From NCBI RefSeq assembly GCF_027257195.1, contig NZ_JAPDFS010000004.1, positions 34,554 through 98,553 of the forward strand: a stretch of 64,000 nt of DNA, in the 5' to 3' direction. A model generated the notes under the pieces. It worked only from the letters and a program-made list of their open reading frames with translations. It had not been told where the DNA came from and did no database searches. Of this stretch, positions 58,525 to 64,000 are shown in pieces; position 1 is the stretch's first letter, and each line of letters opens with the position of its first letter. Position numbers and translations under genes: made by a program. Origin of the DNA: Halorubrum sp. F4 (GTDB lineage: Archaea; Halobacteriota; Halobacteria; Halobacteriales; Haloferacaceae).

Positions 58525-58896
58525 CTATTCTCGGTCGATCACGACTCTCACTCCGCCGTCGAGCGACCGGAGCAGGCTCACGTCGTCGAGCGAAGCGACC
58601 ACGTTCACCGGGCTCACGGCGCGCGGCTCCCCGTCCGTGCTGACGGGCGTCGGTCCCCAGAACAGACAGAGCGCGTTCCCGCGCGGCCAGTAGGCGATCG
58701 CCCCGACCGGCACCGCTTCCCGCGCGTTCTCCGCCGGCACGTCGACGGGAACGTCGAAGTACAGCTCGTCGCCCCATCGCGTCGCGTCGCCGGAGAGGGG
58801 GAGCTCGTCGTCGATCGCCTCGACGGTCTCCGGGGCGTCGTCCGTCCACGTCGCCGGCAGTTCGCGGTCGCCGACACGGACTCGAAGGTCGCTCAC
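58525..58896 (-). CDS. Cyclophilin-like fold protein
   Basis: A 123-residue beta-barrel protein of the cyclophilin-like family (YWPRGNALCLFWGPTPVS, FDVPVDVPAENAREAVPVGA). Archaeal members have no shown prolyl isomerase activity. It begins with GTG at 58896, overlapping the end of the fusion dehydrogenase gene by four bases (GTGA), so the two are translationally coupled, which hints at a link to fatty-acid metabolism that I cannot explain. Confidence 0.82.
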   Translation of the reverse strand: MSDLRVRVGDRELPATWTDDAPETVEAIDDELPLSGDATRWGDELYFDVPVDVPAENAREAVPVGAIAYWPRGNALCLFWGPTPVSTDGEPRAVSPVNVVASLDDVSLLRSLDGGVRVVIDRE

Positions 58897-60875
58897 TTCC
58901 CCTCGAACTCGGGCTCCTCGTCGCTCATGAACGCCGTGATTCCCTCCATGAGGTCGTCGGTGTTCATCGCGTGGCCGAACGCCTGCGACTCGGCCTCGAG
59001 GCCGGCCTCGCCGTCGTCCCGTCCGGCGTGGATGACCCGCTTCGTGTACTTCTGGGCGACCGGCGGGCCTGCCGCGAGCTCCTCGGCGAGCTCCCACGCC
59101 CGGTCGTCGAGCGCGTCGTTCGCGACGACCTCGTTGACGAAGTCGTAGTCGTACATCGTCTCGGCGTCGTAGCGGTCGGCGGTGAAGATGATCTCCTTCG
59201 CGCGCCCCTCGCCGACGATCCGCGCGAGCCGCTGCGTCCCGCCCCACCCCGGGATCAGCCCGAGGTCGTGTTCGGGCTGGCCGAGCTCGGAGCGCTCGGA
59301 GGCGACGCGGAGGTCGGCCGCGGTCGCGAGCTCCATCCCGCCGCCCAGACAGTAGCCGTCGATGCCGGCGACGACGGGCTTGTCCGACTCTTCGAGCTTC
59401 CCGAAGGCGCGCTGTCCCGTCCGGGAGAGCTCGACGCCCTCGAGCGGGTCCGTGCCGCTCGCGGCCATGCTCTGGAAGTCGGCCCCCGCCGAGAAGGCCC
59501 GGTCGCCCGCGCCGGTCACCAGGATCGCCCGAACCTCGTCGTCGGCGTCGAGCCGGTCGATCGCCGACTCGAGCTCCGCGAGCAGCTCGTGGCTGATCGT
59601 GTTCATCCGGTGGGGACGGTCGATCTCGACGTGTCCGATCCGCTCTTCGACGGTGACGGAGAGGGTGTCGTAGTCGGGCGTCTCGTCTCCCGTTCCGTCG
59701 GCGTCGGTTCCGTTCCCGTGGAATCCACCCACCTCGGCCGCCTCCCTGAGGTACTCGATCGCCCGATACCGTTCCTCGCCGGTCTCCTCGTGGAGGTCGT
59801 CGAGGACGTCACACAGGTCGTCGAGACCGGCGTCGTCGGCGAGTTTCGCCGGGCCGTCCGGGAAGCCGGCTCCGAGCATCATCGCCCGGTCTATCGCCTC
59901 GGCGTCGGCCACGTCGTTCCCGACCAGCCCGGCGACCTCGTTGGCCATCACGGCGAGCAGCCGGCGTCGAACGTCCTCGTCACCCTCGCCGGTGGGGATC
60001 TCGGCGCCGTCGTCCTCGTAGTCGTAAAACCCTCTCCCCGTCTTCCTTCCGAGGTCCTCGTCTTCGACCTTCCCGACGAGCAGCGGGCAGGGGCGGTACG
60101 CCTCGCCGAGCACCTCGTGCATGTACTCGAGGACGTGATACCCCACGTCGATCCCGACCTGGTCCGCGAGCTCGAACGAGCCCATCGGCAGTCCCATGTC
60201 GTACTTCGTCGTGGAGTCGACCGTCTCGATCGTCGCGTCGCCGGACTCGACGATCCACGCCGCCTCGTTCATCAGCGGGACGAGCACGCGGTTGACGATG
60301 AACCCGGGACTGTCCTTGCGGACGCGGACGGGCGTCTTTCCCATCGACTCCGCGAGCCCCTCGATCAGTTCGAGCGTGTCCTCGCTCGTGTGTTTCCCGG
60401 AAATGACCTCGACGAGGTCCATCCGCACCGGCGGGTTGAAGAAGTGCATCCCGCAGAAGCGTTCGGGTCGATCGGTGACCTCCGAGAGTTCGGTGATCGA
60501 GAGGCTGGAGGTGTTCGTGACGAAGACGGCCTCCTCGGGGGCGTGTTCGACCACCTGGCCGTACACGTCCTTCTTGATGTCCATCCTCTCGGGGACGACC
60601 TCGATCACGACGTCGGCGTCCGCGAGCGAGTCCGCGAGGTCGACGAACGTCTCGACGCGGTCGAGCGCGGCCGTCGCCTCCTCCTCGTCGATACGGTCCT
60701 TCTCGACGAGCTTGTCGAGCGACCACTCGATCTGGTCGTAGCCGTCCCGGACGAACTCCTCCTCGATGTCGCGGAGCGCCACGTCGTAGCCGGCGAGCGC
60801 GGCGACCTCGGCGATGCCGTGGCCCATGTTTCCGGCCCCGAGTACCGCGATCCGCTGAACGTCTTCGAGTCGCAT
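58893..60875 (-). CDS. 3-hydroxyacyl-CoA dehydrogenase / enoyl-CoA hydratase fusion
   Basis: Carries out two steps of beta-oxidation. The 660-residue protein begins with the dehydrogenase: NAD-binding VLGAGNMGHGIAEVAALAGY, the catalytic histidine in FCGMHFFNPPVRMDLVEVI, and a C-terminal dimerisation domain to about 390. The crotonase domain follows (about 405-655) with GAGDRAFSAGADF, both catalytic glutamates in GGGMELATAADLRV and LGQPEHDLG, and LIPGWGGTQRLAR. The order is the reverse of bacterial FadB, as usual in archaea. Minus-strand CGTTGAAC at about 60900-60907 is a possible TATA element. Confidence 0.94.
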   Translation of the reverse strand: MRLEDVQRIAVLGAGNMGHGIAEVAALAGYDVALRDIEEEFVRDGYDQIEWSLDKLVEKDRIDEEEATAALDRVETFVDLADSLADADVVIEVVPERMDIKKDVYGQVVEHAPEEAVFVTNTSSLSITELSEVTDRPERFCGMHFFNPPVRMDLVEVISGKHTSEDTLELIEGLAESMGKTPVRVRKDSPGFIVNRVLVPLMNEAAWIVESGDATIETVDSTTKYDMGLPMGSFELADQVGIDVGYHVLEYMHEVLGEAYRPCPLLVGKVEDEDLGRKTGRGFYDYEDDGAEIPTGEGDEDVRRRLLAVMANEVAGLVGNDVADAEAIDRAMMLGAGFPDGPAKLADDAGLDDLCDVLDDLHEETGEERYRAIEYLREAAEVGGFHGNGTDADGTGDETPDYDTLSVTVEERIGHVEIDRPHRMNTISHELLAELESAIDRLDADDEVRAILVTGAGDRAFSAGADFQSMAASGTDPLEGVELSRTGQRAFGKLEESDKPVVAGIDGYCLGGGMELATAADLRVASERSELGQPEHDLGLIPGWGGTQRLARIVGEGRAKEIIFTADRYDAETMYDYDFVNEVVANDALDDRAWELAEELAAGPPVAQKYTKRVIHAGRDDGEAGLEAESQAFGHAMNTDDLMEGITAFMSDEEPEFEGK

Positions 60876-60912
60876 ACGGGAGGGTCACGAGCGCTCCGGT
60901 TCAACGTTTCCA

Positions 60913-60928
60913 TTTCTCAAACGAGAAA
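60913..60928. promoter_or_regulatory. Inverted repeat upstream of the beta-oxidation gene
   Basis: TTTCTC (60913-60918) and GAGAAA (60923-60928) flank AAAC in the divergent region between the beta-oxidation fusion gene and alkA, just upstream of the minus-strand promoter and before the plus-strand TTTATTTA at 60940-60947. It is a candidate operator. Confidence 0.4.
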
Positions 60929-61045
60929 CTCAAGGCAAGTTTATTTATGGACCGTCGATCGGCCGACGGTGCATTCGCGAACCGAGCCGCCGACGCCGTC
61001 CGTGACCGGAAACGTACACGTAGTTTCGGGCCCAACGTCGGGACG

Positions 61046-61642
61046 ATGGAGGACCGAATCGCGGCGACCTTACGCGAGGACCCGACGATGGCGACGCTCG
61101 TCGACCGACACGGACGGCTCGCGATCGAGCCCGCGGACGACGAGTTCGCGCGTCTCTGTACCTCGATCGTGAACCAGCAGCTCTCGACGGCCTCCGCGGC
61201 CGCGATTCACGAGCGGTTCGTCGGCGTTCTCGGCGGCGATCCGACCTCCGACCGCGTGCTGTCCGCGGACGAGGTCGCCCTGCGCGAGGCCGGACTCAGC
61301 CGCACGAAGGTCGAGTACCTACGGTCGGCCGCGGAGGCGTTCCGTGACGGCGACGGCGACCTCGCTCGCGAAGGACTCGCCGGCCACGACGACGACGCGG
61401 TCGTCGACAGGCTGACCGAGATCCGCGGGGTGGGCGAGTGGACCGCTCGGATGTACCTCATCTTCGCGCTCGGCCGCGAGGACGTGTTGCCGCTCGGCGA
61501 CCTCGCGGTGCGGAAGGGGATAGAGCAGGTGTACAACGACGGCGAGGAGCTGACCCGCGACGAGATGCGCGAGATCGCCGAGTCGTGGCGTCCATATCGG
61601 AGTTACGGCACGCGGTACATCTGGGCGGAGTACGAGTCGTAG
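61046..61642 (+). CDS. DNA-3-methyladenine glycosylase II (AlkA-like, HhH-GPD)
   Basis: Removes alkylated purines from DNA to start base-excision repair. The 198-residue protein has the helix-hairpin-helix LTEIRGVGEWTARMYLIFAL, the catalytic aspartate region VLPLGDLAVRKGIEQVY and the substrate-helix IVNQQLSTASAAAIHERF. It has no iron-sulfur cluster cysteines, as in AlkA. The ATG at 61046 is used; an in-frame ATG at 60947 lies within the TATA element and is rejected, leaving a leader of about 75 bases. Confidence 0.9.
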   Translation: MEDRIAATLREDPTMATLVDRHGRLAIEPADDEFARLCTSIVNQQLSTASAAAIHERFVGVLGGDPTSDRVLSADEVALREAGLSRTKVEYLRSAAEAFRDGDGDLAREGLAGHDDDAVVDRLTEIRGVGEWTARMYLIFALGREDVLPLGDLAVRKGIEQVYNDGEELTRDEMREIAESWRPYRSYGTRYIWAEYES

Positions 61643-61822
61643 CTCGGACGGGTTACTGCGGATCGGCGCTGTTGAAATCGTTCGACGCCGATATATCTCG
61701 AACTACGTGCTGAACGTAGAGGGTGAGTGTCGCAGCAAAGTCGCACGAGCGTCCGGATATCGAGTGATGGAGAACCCAATTTTATAACGAATACACGGTA
61801 CATACACGAAAGGGGAAAGAGA
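61643..61822. other. Gap with an IS-end-like fragment
   Basis: No gene. GGCGCTGTTGAAATC at 61664-61678 resembles the terminal bases of some haloarchaeal IS5-group elements, and GTGAGTGTCGCAGC follows within 70 bases. No transposase accompanies them. The bases near 61780-61800 (TTTTATAACGAATA) provide the promoter of the hydrolase. Confidence 0.35.
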
Positions 61823-62719
61823 ATGACTACACGGACGGAAACCGACGCACTGCTTCCGGATATACCATCGGTAGAGAGCACTTTCCGCGACGTAAATGAT
61901 GTGAGCCTACATACTGTCGCTGCCGGTGACCCGAATGACTCGCTCGTCGTTTTGCTTCACGGCTTTCCAGAGTTTTGGTATGAATGGCACGACTACATCG
62001 AACCGTTTGTCGAGGCCGGCTATCGCGTACTCGTCCCAGATCAGCGAGGATATAATCACAGTGAGAAGCCCGCTGGTATCCGTCCGTATCGGATTACCGA
62101 ACTCTCGGGGGATATCATCGGTCTGATTGCTACCGAAAATCGGGATACTGCACACGTCGTCGGTCATGATTGGGGAGCTGCCGTGGCGTGGGATCTGGCG
62201 CTCAGACGTCCGGATACCGTCGATCGGCTCGGAATCATCAACGTTCCCCACCCGATGGTGTTTGAGGAGCATCTTCGATCGAACCTGACGCAAATGCGCA
62301 AAAGCTGGTATATGTTCTTTTTCCAGGTCCCCCGCGTTCCTGAGTGGTATGTCAGACGGGACGACTACGAGTTCATGGTGACTGCGATGCGGCAGGAAGC
62401 TCGATCGGAGGCATTCAACGAAACGGATTTCAAGCGGTATCGTCGGGCGTGGGCACAGGACGGAGCGATCACGGCGATGCTCAACTGGTATCGGGCACTC
62501 TTTCGACACGGCGAGGAGCCACCACGCGAGCGTGTTACCGCACCCACATGTGTCGTTTGGGGTGAGAACGATCAGGCCCTCGTGCCGGAGATGGCTCCAC
62601 AGAGTCTCGACTACTGTGACGAAGGAACCCTCGAACAGATCTCCGAGGCCACTCATTGGATCCCTCACGAGTACCCCGATCGGGTGGCAAACCTACTCCT
62701 CACCCATCTCGGATCGTAA
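61823..62719 (+). CDS. Alpha/beta hydrolase, epoxide-hydrolase type
   Basis: A 298-residue alpha/beta hydrolase. The oxyanion HGFPEFWYEWHD and nucleophile elbow VVGHDWGAAVAWDLAL (Asp) are those of epoxide hydrolases and haloalkane dehalogenases; the acid is in WGENDQAL and the histidine in EATHWIPHEYP. The cap domain has WYMFFFQVPRVPEWYV with the tyrosines expected for epoxide opening. DNA composition is clearly lower in GC than its neighbours, suggesting recent acquisition, and an IS-like fragment lies just upstream. Confidence 0.9.
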   Translation: MTTRTETDALLPDIPSVESTFRDVNDVSLHTVAAGDPNDSLVVLLHGFPEFWYEWHDYIEPFVEAGYRVLVPDQRGYNHSEKPAGIRPYRITELSGDIIGLIATENRDTAHVVGHDWGAAVAWDLALRRPDTVDRLGIINVPHPMVFEEHLRSNLTQMRKSWYMFFFQVPRVPEWYVRRDDYEFMVTAMRQEARSEAFNETDFKRYRRAWAQDGAITAMLNWYRALFRHGEEPPRERVTAPTCVVWGENDQALVPEMAPQSLDYCDEGTLEQISEATHWIPHEYPDRVANLLLTHLGS

Positions 62720-62816
62720 GATACGCACTCCCATTCGGCACACCGCTTGTGTCAGTCGTAGAGTGTTTCTACAGAGTACACCGATCGTTTTCCGCGTCCC
62801 GCTCCCGGGTTCGGAC

Positions 62817-63458
62817 GTGCACCACGACCTCAGCCATCCGATCGAGACCGGCATCCAGACGTATCCCGGCGATCCCGCCGTCACCGTCGAGACCGTCGCG
62901 ACCCACGAGACCGACGGCTTCCACGTCGAATCCGTCGAGTGTGGGAGCCACACCGGAACACACGTCGACGCGCCCGCACACACGGAACCCGACGGGCGAA
63001 CCCTCGACGCGTATCCGGTCGAGCGATTCGTCTTCGACGCGATCCGCGTCGACTGCCGGGACCTCGGCGCTCGCGAGTCGATCCCCGCCGAACGCGTTCC
63101 GGACGCCGACGCGGACCTCCTCGCGTTCCGGACCGGCTGGGACGCCTCCTGGGGAACCGATCGCTATCTCGACCATCCGTACCTCTCGCCGGCGGCCGCC
63201 GAGGCGTGTGCCGAACGTGGGTTCGACGTCGCCGTGGACGCGCTGAGCCCGGATCCGACCCCGTCACCGAACGCGAGCGACGACGAGCCGGCGGGATTCG
63301 AGGCCCATCACACGTTGCTCGGTTCCGGTTCGCTGATCCTCGAGAACCTCACCGGCCTCGGTGCCGTCGACGAGCGGTTCGAGCTCCGCGCGTACCCGCT
63401 CGCGCTCCCGAGCGACGGCGCGCCGGTGCGGGCCGTGGGCGTCGACACGGCGGAATAG
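62817..63458 (+). CDS. Cyclase-family (kynurenine formamidase-like) metal hydrolase
   Basis: A 213-residue protein of the cyclase/KynB family. The metal-binding signature GSHTGTHVDAPAH is complete, preceded by DLSHPIETGIQTYPGDP, typical of the family start, and followed by LLAFRTGWDASWG. Members hydrolyse N-formylkynurenine or isatin-type amides or close polyketide rings. The start is a GTG at 62817 giving MHHDLSHP. It follows the hydrolase after 97 bases, with GC content back to normal. Confidence 0.86.
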   Translation: MHHDLSHPIETGIQTYPGDPAVTVETVATHETDGFHVESVECGSHTGTHVDAPAHTEPDGRTLDAYPVERFVFDAIRVDCRDLGARESIPAERVPDADADLLAFRTGWDASWGTDRYLDHPYLSPAAAEACAERGFDVAVDALSPDPTPSPNASDDEPAGFEAHHTLLGSGSLILENLTGLGAVDERFELRAYPLALPSDGAPVRAVGVDTAE

Positions 63459-63486
63459 CGCGGCTCACGCTCCGCCGTGGCACGGA

Positions 63487-63900
63487 TCAAAACGACAGAT
63501 GTGAGGCGGATCCCGGCCCGCCGTCGTCGATCCCGCCCTCGTGGAGGAACGTGTACCGGTCGTCGGCCAGGTGAACTACGCCGTCCTCGACGGCGACGTC
63601 GACGTCGGGAAGCGTCGTCCCCGCGGCCGGGCCGTTGTCGCACTCGCCCGAACAGGCGTCGAAGAGCGACCCGTGACGCGGACAGACGATCTCGTCGTTT
63701 CGTATCGCCGCGCCGTCGCCGGTGTCGAGCCGCTGGCTCTCGTGCGGGCAGGTGTTGGCCCACGCGCGGACGCCGGGCTCCTCGGTACAGCGGACGAGGA
63801 CCAGCTCCGTCTCGTTCGTGAACGGGTCCTCCGCGGTGAAGAGGTACGACCCGTTCTCGGGGACGGCCTCGAGGTCGACGATACGCGTCCCGTCTCCCAT
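63487..63900 (-). CDS. Rieske [2Fe-2S] protein
   Basis: A 137-residue single-domain Rieske protein. The cluster ligands are in ANTCPHESQ (Cys, His) and CPRHGSLFDACSGEC (Cys, His), the ferredoxin-type arrangement of aromatic dioxygenases and their small electron carriers. No partner oxygenase lies beside it. The ATG at 63900 is chosen with a TATA element (minus-strand GTTTTTGATCC) at about 63922-63932. Confidence 0.9.
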   Translation of the reverse strand: MGDGTRIVDLEAVPENGSYLFTAEDPFTNETELVLVRCTEEPGVRAWANTCPHESQRLDTGDGAAIRNDEIVCPRHGSLFDACSGECDNGPAAGTTLPDVDVAVEDGVVHLADDRYTFLHEGGIDDGGPGSASHLSF

Positions 63901-63940
63901 CGGCAAGGGAAACGGCGTCCCGGATCAAAAACCCCACGGC

Positions 63941-63960
63941 CGGAACGCTCCCTCGTTCCG
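63941..63960. repeat. 7-bp hairpin upstream of the Rieske gene
   Basis: CGGAACG (63941-63947) and CGTTCCG (63954-63960) pair perfectly around a 6-base loop, 12 bases upstream of the Rieske TATA element. It may be an operator or the end of a transcript entering from beyond the window. Confidence 0.4.
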
Positions 63961-64000
63961 GGGCTCCGACTACTCCTGTGCCGGGGCTCCGACTACTCCT
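63958..64000. repeat. 23-base tandem repeat at the window edge
   Basis: A unit beginning CCGGGGCTCCGACTACTCC at 63958-63980 is repeated from 63981 to the last base, identical over the 20 bases available. More copies may lie beyond the window. Confidence 0.85.

Overview
The window is chromosomal DNA from a haloarchaeon, most likely Halorubrum or a close relative. The evidence is very GC-rich coding DNA, strongly acidic proteins, TATA elements about 26 bases upstream of start codons (leaderless transcripts), Tat-type secretion signals, an intron-containing elongator tRNA-Met, an AglJ-type N-glycosylation transferase, a CetZ/FtsZ-like protein and many haloarchaea-only small protein families. The genus call is inference; the haloarchaeal call is secure.

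Layout. 1-9.3 kb: a partial gene, ATP-dependent DNA ligase, a GCS2-like ligase, a sensor histidine kinase, purK, a 3-hydroxyisobutyrate dehydrogenase-type enzyme and a haloarchaeal hypothetical. 9.4-15.9 kb: CetZ-like protein, AI-2E-type permease, aglJ, an AbrB-PhoU regulator and a run of small proteins. 16.5-22.1 kb: presenilin-type protease, PUA protein, two MFS permeases and an HD phosphohydrolase. 22.2-24.6 kb: a GH32 fructosidase. 25.0-31.3 kb: a tightly overlapping lysine operon dapA-dapB-(small ORF)-dapD-lysA-dapF-dapE. 31.4-33.5 kb: zinc-ribbon protein and amidohydrolase. 33.5-37.6 kb: the tryptophan operon trpD-F-E-G. 37.7-46 kb: universal stress protein, pus10, a low-GC beta-propeller protein, conserved haloarchaeal proteins, tRNA-Met, polysaccharide deacetylase and MATE exporter. 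46-51 kb: a sugar ABC importer operon. 51.2-53.8 kb: PhoU, thioesterase, glutaredoxin, cobalamin adenosyltransferase, a DUF7553-type protein and tRNA-Val. 53.8-57.1 kb: a strikingly AT-rich accessory island directly after tRNA-Val, with a repeat-bearing lipoprotein, a decayed tnpB with its right end, and an inactivated toxin-antitoxin-like pair. 57.4-64 kb: asd, cyclophilin-like protein, an HADH/crotonase fusion, AlkA, epoxide hydrolase, cyclase-family hydrolase and Rieske protein.

How the parts fit. asd and the dap/lysA operon give most of the aspartate-to-lysine succinylase branch; aspartokinase and the aminotransferase are not here. The fructosidase gene and the sugar ABC operon, 26 kb apart, carry the same 18-bp inverted-repeat element (TTACNAC-N4-GTNGTAA) at their promoters, suggesting one regulon. 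Two TGTACA hexamers, identical to the TRP-box consensus of Methanothermobacter TrpY, sit between the TATA box and expected start of the trp operon. The lysine operon has a long leader containing a possible 24-codon leaderless peptide with tandem lysine codons. These regulatory signals, a 50-residue basic small ORF, and the decayed TnpB/toxin-antitoxin island are the main points worth following up.
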